This document shows, piece after piece, positions 1 to 7,440 of a stretch of 64,000 nucleotides of DNA (positions are counted from its first letter, which is position 1; each line of letters begins with the position of its first letter). The translations under genes and the position numbers were made by a program. Under the pieces are notes generated by a model. The model was given only the letters and a program-made list of their open reading frames with translations, did no database searches and was not told the origin of the DNA. Location of the stretch: the NCBI GenBank assembly GCA_965238045.1, contig CBDEGU010000012.1, positions 992,001-1,056,000 of the forward strand, given 5' to 3'. The stretch is from CBDEGU01 sp965238045 (lineage in GTDB: Bacteria > Acidobacteriota > Terriglobia > Bryobacterales > UBA6623).

Positions 1-778
1 TATTGGTGTCGCTGGAAGATCGCAGTTCGCCGAAAAGCGCGAACGCCGCACCCTGCTCGCCGGTCTCGTGACGCAAATAGGCAAGCTCTAGCGCCGTGCG
101 ATCGTCAGCGGGATCGAGACGAACCGCCTGCTCAAACATCGCCCGGCCCAGCCCGGTCTCGCCGATCTTGAGGTAGACATAGCCGAGTTCCTTGCGGATC
201 GACACGCGCGAAGGCGCCTGGGCGGCAGCCGTTTGAAAATGCGATACAGCGCCGTCGTAGTCTTTCGCCGCCAGGGCGGCGTAGGCGGGCCCGAGCGCAT
301 CCTGTCGCGAGGCATCGCCGGGTTGCGAGGGCTCGCCGGGAACGGGCGGACGATCGCGCCGCGGCTTGCTGGGTTGAGCCAGAGCGCGGCGGGCCGTCGT
401 GCGCTCGGGCGGTCTGGCTTGCTTGGCGACTTGCTCGAAGAGCTCTCTGGCGGCGCTGGTTTCGCCGCGCCGGAGGAGGAGGAAGGCCAAGTCGAGCCGC
501 AGCCGGTGATGCTCCGGGTCGAGACGCAAGGCTTGCTCGAACCCCGCCTGGGCGGCGTCCTGGTCACCGGCCTTGAGGCAGGCGTACGCGAGGTCTTTGT
601 AAATGGCCGCGTTGGCGGGCGAAGCTTTGGCCGCTTGGTGAAACCAGGAGATCGCCTCGCGGAAGTCTCCGCCGCGGAGAGCCTGGTAGGCTTTGTCGAG
701 CAGACCGTGAACGGGATCTTGTGGTGGCGCGGCAAGCAGCGAGCACACCACCAGCGAAAGCAAGAGTCTCGTCGTCAC
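1..778 (-). CDS. Secreted TPR-repeat protein, 3' end outside the window
   Basis: The minus-strand frame stays open from a GTG at 778 to the window edge, so the C-terminus is missing. The first residues (MTTRLLLSLVVCSLLAAPP) form a signal peptide. At least three tetratricopeptide-like units follow, with motifs such as AISWFHQAAKASPANAAIY, AGFEQALRLDPEHHRL and MFEQAVRLDPADDRTALEL. TPR domains are protein-protein interaction scaffolds; the partner is unknown. A proline- and arginine-rich linker separates the first two repeats from the later ones. The AT-rich stretch just upstream (about 781-850) is the likely promoter region. Confidence is high for a secreted TPR protein and low for any specific role. 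Confidence 0.85.
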   Translation of the reverse strand, partial: MTTRLLLSLVVCSLLAAPPQDPVHGLLDKAYQALRGGDFREAISWFHQAAKASPANAAIYKDLAYACLKAGDQDAAQAGFEQALRLDPEHHRLRLDLAFLLLRRGETSAARELFEQVAKQARPPERTTARRALAQPSKPRRDRPPVPGEPSQPGDASRQDALGPAYAALAAKDYDGAVSHFQTAAAQAPSRVSIRKELGYVYLKIGETGLGRAMFEQAVRLDPADDRTALELAYLRHETGEQGAAFALFGELRSSSDTN

Positions 779-1089
779 TGAAAATGTAACTGCTTAAACA
801 TCACTCTATACATAAATAGAAATAAAGGTCAATAATGATCCATTAGATTTCGGGACGAAATGTCCGCGAATGCCCGGTTTTTCTGGATTTGGGAGTCTTT
901 TTTTTCGAAGGGGAGGGGGCGGATTGGGGCTCGGGGGTGGAGGCGCAGGTCTCGCTTGGGGGCCTGGGGTGTTGGCTGGCTCGCCAGTGGGTTGTTCTCT
1001 TCTTCGGTTTGAGGTGGTCTGAGGCCGCTGTTTGGTCTTTTAGAGGCGGGTCGTGGTCTGTCCTCCGTATGCTTCTGATTTGGCTGCGG
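779..1089. other. Intergenic region, AT-rich then G/T-rich
   Basis: This 311-base gap lies between the start of the TPR gene and the stop of the KSTGPRT family gene. About 781-850 is strikingly AT-rich for this genome and probably carries the TPR gene promoter on the minus strand. The remainder (about 880-1089) is G/T-rich on the plus strand, and I see no convincing coding frame in it. Confidence 0.5.
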
Positions 1090-1833
1090 TTAGCTGGAAT
1101 TTGGTTCGTTTGGGTTCTTGTCGGCCGTCAGTTGCGGGTCGTCAACGATCGGTGGGGTCGGGGCTGGGGGCCTCGGCAGTATGGGAGGCTGGGGCGGGGG
1201 CCGCGAGTGGGGGCCGGGTTGCCAGCCTTTGGGTCCGGAGGGTGGCTTGTATCGTGCTGATTCGTCATAGGGTTCGGGATATTGGCTCTGTTTGGTAGTT
1301 TTGCTTTCGCGGTATTGCTCGGCTGCCCTCTCTAGCTTGCAGAGCCTTCCTAGCTCGGCAATCGCGCGGTAGTAACGGCGGCTCAGATGCGCGTCGTAGC
1401 GGGCCAGGTGGAGCAGGGCCTGGGTGCGGCCGAGCAGTCCGGCGCCGAGAAGCTGGGTTTCGCCCTCGCGGCCGGGCTGGATGTCGTCGGGATGGAAAAT
1501 TTCTTCGTGGCTGCGCTGCGCGCCGATGGCGGCCGAGAGGAAGGCTGTTTCGATGCGGACCAGACGGCGCATGCGCCACTGGGCGTCGGCGATCTGGCGG
1601 ACGAGCTCGAATTCTAGAGAGTTCTCCGGGCGGAGGTCGTTCTCAAGCTCGCGGAGCTGGCGGTCGAATTCGGCGGGGTCTTCGCTGGGCAAGACGGCGT
1701 CGCGTGCTAGGAGTCCGTGCTTGAGCGCGTTGAGTGAGACGCGCGCTTTGCCCTCTTCGGTGCGGGGGCCGGTGGATTTTTTCGCGTTTTCGCGGTTCGC
1801 TTTAATCTGTGCTTTTGTTGTTTTCTTTGGCAT
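1090..1833 (-). CDS. Conserved hypothetical protein of the 'KSTGPRT' family
   Basis: This 247-aa protein starts MPKKTTKAQIKANRENAKKS and continues with STGPRTEEGKARVSLNALKH. That N-terminal motif is shared by a large uncharacterised family common in Acidobacteria and Planctomycetes. The middle (about 50-150) is predicted helical, and the C-terminus is a low-complexity proline-rich tail. I chose ATG at 1833 because the family motif begins there and AAGGAAAAA precedes it. The frame stays open further upstream, but that part is GC-rich leader sequence that recurs at 3005-3095. The function is unknown. Multiple copies per genome and repeated leaders suggest a proliferating gene family, which is inference. 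Confidence 0.75.
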   Translation of the reverse strand: MPKKTTKAQIKANRENAKKSTGPRTEEGKARVSLNALKHGLLARDAVLPSEDPAEFDRQLRELENDLRPENSLEFELVRQIADAQWRMRRLVRIETAFLSAAIGAQRSHEEIFHPDDIQPGREGETQLLGAGLLGRTQALLHLARYDAHLSRRYYRAIAELGRLCKLERAAEQYRESKTTKQSQYPEPYDESARYKPPSGPKGWQPGPHSRPPPQPPILPRPPAPTPPIVDDPQLTADKNPNEPNSS

Positions 1834-1844
1834 TAGCTTTTTTT

Positions 1845-1945
1845 CCTTTTGTTGCGGGATTGCCGGGGGCGAGGCGGGACCTCGACTGCCGGCGAAAATG
1901 TGAATGCGCCTTGCGGCGCGGCTGCTCGGGGGCGGGCGGCGGCGC
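1845..1945 (-). repeat. Leader repeat, copy A, upstream of the KSTGPRT gene
   Basis: About 90 bases here match 2995-3092 with few differences. On the minus strand the segment contains a 5-bp stem closed by a GCAA tetraloop (1906-1919; GCGCC-GCAA-GGCGC) and a smaller GAGG/CCTC hairpin (1871-1883). It lies immediately 5' of the start codon at 1833, so in an mRNA it would be a 5' leader. Both hairpins are preserved in copy B. Whether it is a structured RNA is an inference. Confidence 0.6.
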
Positions 1946-2197
1946 CGCAGGGTGTTGCGGTTATAGAATACCTTGGAGGTACCGGGGTAGGCGGGGGATG
2001 GGGAGGTTAAGTTGTTTGGAATGAGGGAGATGATTTTTTGAAAATGCCGTGACTCCAATGGACGGCGTGGCGGGTTTAGGCGGGTTTGCGAACGGGAGGG
2101 GGGTTCGGGAGCTGCCCCGATCTCCCCATTCTCTCCTATCATAAATCCGCGTTTAGATCCTCACCGCGATCCATAGCCACTTGCCTTCCGGTTGTTG

Positions 2198-2217
2198 ATG
2201 TGTAGCTATGTACACAT
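2198..2217. promoter_or_regulatory. Palindromic operator candidate for the toxin-antitoxin operon
   Basis: A perfect inverted repeat with 7-bp arms, ATGTGTA and TACACAT, is separated by 6 bases (GCTATG). It lies 25 bases upstream of the antitoxin start at 2243. RHH antitoxins usually bind such short palindromes to autoregulate their operons. A partial extra half-site (ACACAT) follows at about 2221-2226. The role is inferred from position and symmetry. Confidence 0.5.
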
Positions 2218-2242
2218 GAGCACACATGCTGAAATTGACGAC

Positions 2243-2506
2243 ATGGCCAGCACTACCTTGACTGTCCGGCTGCCATCGGCACTCAAGGACCGTCTTGGCA
2301 AACTTGCCGAGCAGACCCGCCGCACCAAGTCCTTCCTGGCAGGAGAAGCCATTGCCCGATACGTCGGGCGGGAACTGGAAATTGTCGCAGGAATCGAGCG
2401 TGGCCTGGACGATATGAAGGCCGGCCGCGTGGTTCCCCACGAAGACGTTGTGGCCGACATTGAAGCCACAATTGAAAAAGCAAAAACAAAGCGACCGAAA
2501 CCGTGA
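2243..2506 (+). CDS. Ribbon-helix-helix antitoxin (RelB/ParD type)
   Basis: This 87-aa protein begins MASTTLTVRLPSALKDRL, the beta-strand plus helix of an RHH DNA-binding domain. It continues TRRTKSFLAGEAIARYV, and the C-terminal half is the acidic, flexible region that normally wraps the toxin. In-frame upstream starts exist at 2216 and 2192, but the conserved domain begins at 2243 and the palindrome at 2198-2217 would overlap the 2216 start. The stop overlaps the toxin start in a GTGA junction, so the pair is translationally coupled. It should neutralise the adjacent ParE-like toxin and repress the operon. Confidence 0.85.
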   Translation: MASTTLTVRLPSALKDRLGKLAEQTRRTKSFLAGEAIARYVGRELEIVAGIERGLDDMKAGRVVPHEDVVADIEATIEKAKTKRPKP

Positions 2507-2811
2507 GGAGTGTTGTCTGGTCAAAGCACGCTCACAATAATTTTCGCGTCATCATCGCTTATATCGCCCAGGACAATCCTGCCGCCGCCCACAACGCAGC
2601 CACCCGTATCGATGAAACTATTCAGGCAGTAGCCGCCACACCCACAGGACGCCAAGGGCGTGTGTCCGGCACCTATGAAAAACTGGTGAGCGGCATGCCC
2701 TACATCATTGCCTACGCCCTTGGCGATGAACCCGAGCGCCATGAGAGGGTCACGATCCTGCGTATTATTCACGGAGCAAGGGACTGGCGCGAAGAAAGCT
2801 GGCCAGAGTAA
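2503..2811 (+). CDS. RelE/ParE-family toxin
   Basis: This 102-aa protein starts with GTG inside the antitoxin stop (GTGA overlap). It has the ParE/RelE fold signatures: an N-terminal VWSKHAHNNFRVIIAYIAQD helix region, a central GRQGRVSGTYE segment, and the C-terminal strand VTILRIIHGARDW typical of ParE-type plasmid-stabilisation toxins. Known members inhibit either gyrase (ParE) or the ribosome (RelE). The missing RelE catalytic signature and the RIIHGARDW end favour ParE-like, but the target cannot be settled from sequence. Length is normal for the family, so it is probably intact. Confidence 0.85.
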   Translation: MRSVVWSKHAHNNFRVIIAYIAQDNPAAAHNAATRIDETIQAVAATPTGRQGRVSGTYEKLVSGMPYIIAYALGDEPERHERVTILRIIHGARDWREESWPE

Positions 2812-3344
2812 CCGGCTTCGGTGAAACACTATACCCCGAACTGTTTCAACTTTCCGCTTCCGCGGGAGGCCAGGCCACGCCGTGCCGGCGCTCCGAAGTC
2901 CACGACCAGCCTGAAACTCATGGACATTGAAACAGATACGCTGTAATCTGTTTCACGCGATTAGGGTGCCTGCCCCTCGTTGCCATTGCTATTCTTCCTT
3001 TTTTCTGGGATTGCCGGGGGCGAGGCGGGGCCTCGGCTAGCGGTGGAAATGTGAATGCGCCTTGCGGCGCGGGTGCTCGGGGGCGGGGGGGAGTTGGGTT
3101 CGGGAGCTGTCCCCCGATCCCCCCCGATCCCCCCCGATCTGCGGTCCCCGATCTGCCCCGATCTGCCCTTGACCAAGCCCGATCTGTGTGCCGGGCCCGC
3201 GAAAAAGGGAGGATGGAACCTGAAGGCGGTGCGAAGGATGTTGTGCCACAGCTGTCGATCGGTTATGCTGGCCGTGCCGGGATAGCTAAATTACAAGTCC
3301 TGGGTTGTGCAGGGGAGTAGATTTTCTGTGATGGCGTCGGTCGA
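2812..3344. other. Intergenic region with low-complexity G/C runs
   Basis: No gene is supported here. From 2820 to 2950 there is unremarkable spacer. From 2995 to 3092 lies the second copy of the leader repeat, followed by short tandem CCCCGATC/CCCCGATCTG units at 3112-3165. On the minus strand a short frame after the leader (MATRGRHPN at about 2988) looks like the stub of a lost gene. Confidence 0.5.
2995..3092 (-). repeat. Leader repeat, copy B, without its gene
   Basis: This segment is nearly identical to 1845-1945, including the GCAA-tetraloop hairpin (3057-3070) and the GAGG/CCTC hairpin (3022-3034). On the minus strand it is followed by an ATG after about 10 bases, but the reading frame ends after some 20 codons. 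Copy B therefore looks like the promoter or leader of a lost KSTGPRT-type gene. It is separated from copy A by the toxin-antitoxin module. Confidence 0.6.
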
Positions 3345-5558
3345 TTGGGATTGATCGTGGAGTTGCAGGAATCGGTAAGGCGATTCGTCGCCGCGATGAA
3401 GTCCGGCGACCGCGAACGCAGGCGCGGGATGCTGGCGGCATCGGCAGTCAGCTTGGCGTGTGCGTACTTTGGGGCCTACTTTGGTAGCGACGCGGTTCGC
3501 ACAGTAGTCGACGCGATTGTAGGTCCATCGGCTGCGTTTGCGGTGGGTGGGACGCTTGTTGTTACGGCCATTCTTGCCACCGCGTGGTTCATCTTCACTG
3601 TCTGGAAAACTGCCCGGCCGCGAGAAGTCGCGGCCAAGCCGGTTCCCACCGCCCTCAAGGACGCCGGAGGATTCGGGAAGGCGGACGGGGCGCTGTTCCA
3701 GAAGCTCGGGCGGGGCGAGGAGTTGAGCCGTCTCCTTGATGTGGTCCTGAACAAGCGTTACCCGCTGTTTGTGGTGCACGGAGAGTCGGGCAGCGGCAAG
3801 ACCTCGCTGCTGCGAGCCGGCCTCGCCTACGCCCTAGAGCGCAACTACCAGGGTCAGGTTTGCTACGTGGAGGTGCGGCCGCGTCAGCCGGCGGAACAGA
3901 TTCTCGAGGCGGCGAACCGGGAGTTCGGCGCCGCCGCCGCATCGCTCGAGGGTCTCCGGAGCATGGCCGTCGAAGGGCCGACGGCCGTCGTTCTCGATCA
4001 GTTCGAGCAGCTTGACCCGGCGGATCCCGCGCACCGCCCCGTGTTCGACTTTCTGCGCGGTGTTCTGGGGCGCTCGGATGCGTATGCGACGGTCTGGATC
4101 GTGGCGTTCCGGCGCGACTATCAACCGGACTGGCTGGATTTCCTCGGCCCGGAGAACGTCGGTCGCTTTCACTACCTCGCGGTGAAGCTGTTCTCGCGGC
4201 GGGACGCCGAAGATGTGGTCAAGCAGCTTGCGGCCGCGACCGACCTGCGGCTTTCCGAAGAGCTAGTCAGCAGCTTGGTGCGCTCCTTCTCCAGCGAAGC
4301 GGGTGGGGTTTCGCCGTCCGACATCGGGATCAGCATGTTAGCGCTGCACCAGTTGGCGCGCGGCCGCGACAGCGGCGAAACGCTGACCGCCGATGACTAT
4401 CGCGCGGTCGGGCTGCTGACGCGATACATCGAGGAGAAGCTCGAGGCGTATCCTGCCGACCGCGACGGGATTCTGAAGGCGATGTTGGCGCTGGCCGACG
4501 ACAAGCGCCCGGACCGGCGGCTGGCGGAGGGTCGTTCGGCCACAGAACTGGCGAGGCGCAGCGGCATGGCGGAGCACCGGCTGAAGGGGTATCTGCGCGG
4601 GCTCGCCTCACGTGACGTTCGCCTGTTAGAGGAAACCGACGGCGCTTTTCGCCTGGTTCACGAGCGTCTGATTCCGCCGCTGCGGGGCCTGGCGGGAGCG
4701 ATTTTGGCCGAAGAGGACCGGGCACGCATGCTGCTGGAGGATGCGATGCGGGACTGGTCCCGGACGGGAAGCTCGCGCAGCTTGCTGCGCGGAGGCGACC
4801 TGCGTTTGGTCGAGGCCCACGAGGAGCGGTGCCTGGCCGGGGATCTCCGTGACTCCGGGAGTGATTTGTTGCGGCGTGCTCGGGCGAAGCATCGAAGTAA
4901 GCGTTGGTTGGCGGCGGGAGTGAGCTCGATAGCGGTCCTGCTAGTGGCGGTCAGCGGCTATTGGACCTATGAAAACAATCGACAAACTCGCTACCAAGAG
5001 ATGCTGCGGTCGTGGGGCGCTCCGGCGGCGCTCTACGAGCAGCGCCACCAGTTTACGCGGGTCTCGGTGAGTCGGTTGTCGATGCCGGACTGCGGTTGGC
5101 TCGGCCGGAACGTGGAGGAGCTCGAACTGAATGGGCTGCCAGTTTCGTTCGAGGAATGCCTCCCTGAGGGCCTCCAGCGGCTCTCGCTCGACTGGAGTGA
5201 GGGCGGCGCGGTGCCGGATCTGGGGGAGAAGCTGCCGGAGGGTTTGACGCAGCTCTCGCTCGCCTGGAGCTTCGGCGGCGCGGTGCCGGATCTGGGGGAG
5301 AAGCTGCCGGAGGGTTTGACGCAGCTCTCGCTCGACTGGAGTGAGGGCGGCGCGGTGCCGGATCTGGGGGAGAAGCTGCCGGAGGGTTTGACGCAGCTCT
5401 CGCTCGACTGGAGTGGGCGCGCAGCGGTGCCGGATCTGGGGGAGAAGCTGCCGGAGGGTTTGACGCAGCTCTCGCTCTCTGGGCTCAGGCCAGACAACGC
5501 CCCGACCTACTCCGACGAGCTGCCGAGCACGCTACGGTCGATCGAACTAAAGCGGTGA
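3345..5558 (+). CDS. Membrane-anchored STAND-type P-loop ATPase with C-terminal leucine-rich (FNIP-like) repeats
   Basis: This 737-aa protein has two N-terminal membrane segments (about 30-50 and 62-87) and a P-loop ATPase (about 110-450). Walker A is GESGSGKTS (146-154) and Walker B is AVVLDQFEQL (214-223). A helical region and a third membrane segment (521-541) follow, then LPEGLTQLSL-type repeats from about 606 to the end. The architecture matches novel-STAND (nSTAND) signal-transduction ATPases, in which a C-terminal repeat domain senses a ligand and the ATPase oligomerises. Many such proteins act in conflict or phage defence, but I recognise no effector domain. The start is uncertain: TTG 3345, GTG 3357 or ATG 3396. 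The neighbours are a toxin-antitoxin pair and a transposase remnant, suggesting an acquired region. Confidence 0.75.
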   Translation: MGLIVELQESVRRFVAAMKSGDRERRRGMLAASAVSLACAYFGAYFGSDAVRTVVDAIVGPSAAFAVGGTLVVTAILATAWFIFTVWKTARPREVAAKPVPTALKDAGGFGKADGALFQKLGRGEELSRLLDVVLNKRYPLFVVHGESGSGKTSLLRAGLAYALERNYQGQVCYVEVRPRQPAEQILEAANREFGAAAASLEGLRSMAVEGPTAVVLDQFEQLDPADPAHRPVFDFLRGVLGRSDAYATVWIVAFRRDYQPDWLDFLGPENVGRFHYLAVKLFSRRDAEDVVKQLAAATDLRLSEELVSSLVRSFSSEAGGVSPSDIGISMLALHQLARGRDSGETLTADDYRAVGLLTRYIEEKLEAYPADRDGILKAMLALADDKRPDRRLAEGRSATELARRSGMAEHRLKGYLRGLASRDVRLLEETDGAFRLVHERLIPPLRGLAGAILAEEDRARMLLEDAMRDWSRTGSSRSLLRGGDLRLVEAHEERCLAGDLRDSGSDLLRRARAKHRSKRWLAAGVSSIAVLLVAVSGYWTYENNRQTRYQEMLRSWGAPAALYEQRHQFTRVSVSRLSMPDCGWLGRNVEELELNGLPVSFEECLPEGLQRLSLDWSEGGAVPDLGEKLPEGLTQLSLAWSFGGAVPDLGEKLPEGLTQLSLDWSEGGAVPDLGEKLPEGLTQLSLDWSGRAAVPDLGEKLPEGLTQLSLSGLRPDNAPTYSDELPSTLRSIELKR
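5159..5478 (+). repeat. 72-bp tandem coding repeat (24-residue LRR/FNIP units)
   Basis: The word GATCTGGGGGAGAAG recurs at 5217, 5289, 5361 and 5433, exactly 72 bases apart. Each unit encodes a 24-residue repeat built on LPEGLTQLSL and AVPDLGEK. Units are nearly identical in DNA except for a small variable patch (SEGG, SFGG, SEGG, SGRA). The first flanking unit and the last half-unit (LPSTLRSIEL) are more diverged. Such identity implies recent amplification or gene conversion. Confidence 0.9.
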
Positions 5559-6055
5559 GAAAGAAAGCGCACGACGAAGATCACAAGCCGTTTCAGGTAA
5601 CGTTCAACGGTTTTCCGAAGGTCGAATTCCAGGGCTCGCGGGTCACTTCCGGTGGCGGACTGAGCCTGGTCCGCGAACGCGACGAACGAGTCGGGTTGGG
5701 CAGGCTGATCAAGGAACATCCCACCGATTCACGGCAGGGCTCGAACAAGAAGTTTCCGCTGGCCGATCTATTGCAGCAGTCGGTCGACTCTCGCTTGGCG
5801 GGCTACGAGGATCTCAACGACAGCGTGCGCATATCCAGCGATGCGACCTTTCGCTTGATCGGCTCGAACAGAAACCGCGATCACGGCGGAGCACTGACCT
5901 CCAGGCTGCAAAGCTTAGTGACCGCGTTGACGGTAAGCGACAAGAACCTGACTGGACTGCTGGCGGTGAAGCGCGAGTTGGCCGCTCGTACTCCTGAATG
6001 CCGGTCGTACGTAATCAGCTCAGGTCGGTACAAGATCAAGAGCCCACGACGTTGA
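5555..6055 (+). pseudogene. IS1380-family transposase, N-terminal remnant
   Basis: The frame opens with FQVTFNGFPKVEFQGSRVTS and continues with FPLADLLQQSVDSRLAGYED and TFRLIGSN, the conserved N-terminus of IS1380-family transposases. Homology stops around LTSRLQSL (about 5925). The remaining residues are not recognisable, and the catalytic DDE core is absent; a full protein is over 400 aa. The GTG start overlaps the stop of the upstream ATPase gene by 4 bases. It is a dead remnant whose insertion may have trimmed the ATPase 3' end. Confidence 0.8.
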
Positions 6056-6229
6056 GACGCTCCTCTTCCCCGAACCATTGTTCCACTCTCCGCAAAGCCT
6101 CTTCGGATCTGAACCTCGTATGCTCAGACGCGACACTAAGAGTCGCCCTACCCGCGGGCCTAGGCACGGCCGGAGAGCCGGCCGGCGACCCACTGCTCGC
6201 GGGGGCTGAGGGCGCCGTAAGGAGGATTC

Positions 6230-7024
6230 ATGGGAGAAGAAGCGCGACCCCGGTACAGAGAACTCTTGGCACGACTGCAAAAGCCGCTCGATACTTCGGT
6301 CATTGCCGCCGCGCTGGCGACGATTCCCTTGACGATTATCCAGCGGGGCCCAGGCGATCCGTTGTGGGTCAACGCGCTGGATTGGCTGGTCTGGGGAGTC
6401 TTCCTCGTCGAGTACAGCTTCATGATTCGGGTCGTGAAGGACCCCTGGCCCTATACCCGCCGCAACTGGCTCAGCGTCGCTGTGATCGTCCTTTCCTGCC
6501 CCATGCTGCCCGATGTGCTGGCGCTCGTCCGGGTCGCTCGTCTCAGCCGTTTGGTGAGGTTGTTTCGGCTGGTCCGCGTCGTGGCCGTTGCCGCACGAGG
6601 GCTGACGGCTGTAGAAAAGTGCCTCGGTCGCGAGGGCCTGGTCTACGTGGCTTCGCTTACTTTTGTCCTCACGCTGGCCGGCGGTGCTTTCATGGCGGCC
6701 CTCGAGCCGGACACGGTCGAGCACGGTCTGGTGGGAGGTCTGTGGTGGGCTTTTGTGACGGTCACCACCGTGGGTTACGGTGACATCACGCCGGTTACCG
6801 CAGCCGGACGTCTCCTAGCCGTGTTTCTCATGCTGACTGGTCTGGGGATGATCTCGACCCTCGCCGCCTCAATCAGCGCCTATTTCATCTCCTCCGACGA
6901 GCAGCCCGACTTCACGGAATTCAAGCAAAGATTGGACCGTATCGAGAAACTGCTCGAGACCATGGCCGCGAATGGGAGCAGGCAAAGGGGGAACGGTTCC
7001 CGGCCACCGGCCGAAACCGGGTAG
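6230..7024 (+). CDS. Voltage-gated-type potassium channel
   Basis: This 264-aa membrane protein has the Kv layout: S1 near 22-38, S2 50-67 and S3 79-95. An arginine-rich S4 sensor spans about 98-120 (VRVARLSRLVRLFRLVRVV), with S5 at 136-155. A pore loop carries the selectivity filter TTVGYGD (179-185), and S6 spans 195-220. The C-terminus is a short coiled tail (about 228-245) that probably tetramerises. A strong Shine-Dalgarno (AAGGAGG, about 6219) precedes the ATG at 6230. It should conduct K+ across the inner membrane in response to voltage. No RCK or cyclic-nucleotide domain is present. No operon partner is seen. Confidence 0.92.
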   Translation: MGEEARPRYRELLARLQKPLDTSVIAAALATIPLTIIQRGPGDPLWVNALDWLVWGVFLVEYSFMIRVVKDPWPYTRRNWLSVAVIVLSCPMLPDVLALVRVARLSRLVRLFRLVRVVAVAARGLTAVEKCLGREGLVYVASLTFVLTLAGGAFMAALEPDTVEHGLVGGLWWAFVTVTTVGYGDITPVTAAGRLLAVFLMLTGLGMISTLAASISAYFISSDEQPDFTEFKQRLDRIEKLLETMAANGSRQRGNGSRPPAETG

Positions 7025-7041
7025 CCGGGGAAGAAGGAGAT

Positions 7042-7171
7042 ATCGGGCTCTGGAAGGTGTGAAACAATGCCGGGACAGCCAGCCGCGCATCGCCTAAGCC
7101 CTTGCGAATTAGAGCGCGTTTCGCCAGCGCTTGTGGCAGCCCGATTTTTTCACACCCTCCAGAGCCCGAAA
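7042..7171. repeat. Inverted-repeat element of about 130 bp (MITE-like)
   Basis: The left arm at about 7042-7064 (TCGGGCTCTGGAAGGTGTGA...) is matched by a right arm at about 7147-7171 with two mismatches over some 25 bases. The spacer is about 80 bases. The arms point inward like terminal inverted repeats. No obvious target duplication flanks it. A RAYT-type transposase tail lies 35 bases away, so this may be its palindromic partner or a non-autonomous element. Confidence 0.65.
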
Positions 7172-7204
7172 GCAGCCTTGAATGGACGCCCCGGAACCCA
7201 GAAA

Positions 7205-7327
7205 TCAGGACCGCGCCGCAGCCGGGGCCTTAGCTTTCCGCCCTGGCTTTTCGATCCGCAACCGCCGTCCAAACTGCCGTTCGAGTCGCCTCACAAATGC
7301 TTTCTTTCCAAGAGGTGAGCCCGAACA
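7205..7327 (-). pseudogene. RAYT (IS200-like, REP-associated tyrosine transposase) C-terminal remnant
   Basis: The short minus-strand frame ends with SPLGKKAFVRRLERQFGRRL followed by KPGRK. This resembles the C-terminal tail of REP-associated tyrosine transposases, usually of the form 'G.PLG...F...LE...GR.L...KPGR'. The HUH catalytic domain is missing and the upstream frame is not homologous, so only about 40 residues survive. Identification rests on a short motif. Its position beside a long palindromic element supports it. Confidence 0.5.
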
Positions 7328-7440
7328 AGTTGCCGCACGAACCGCGCGACAACTCTCCTCAGAAAGTCGGGGACCGCCATGATAGCTACATGTTATGGAT
7401 GTCTCTGATCCCCCTTGGGCTAAGGGTCTGTGCCTCCGCC

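Noticed and set aside
1090..2142. Extended 350-aa version of the KSTGPRT protein starting at 2142
   Set aside because: The first 100 residues are GC-rich leader sequence duplicated at 2995-3092, and the family starts at 1833.
5159..5478. CRISPR array
   Set aside because: The 72-bp units are contiguous coding repeats without spacers.
7042..7171. Transcription terminator after the K+ channel gene
   Set aside because: The loop of about 80 bases is too long and there is no T-run next to the stem in the right place.
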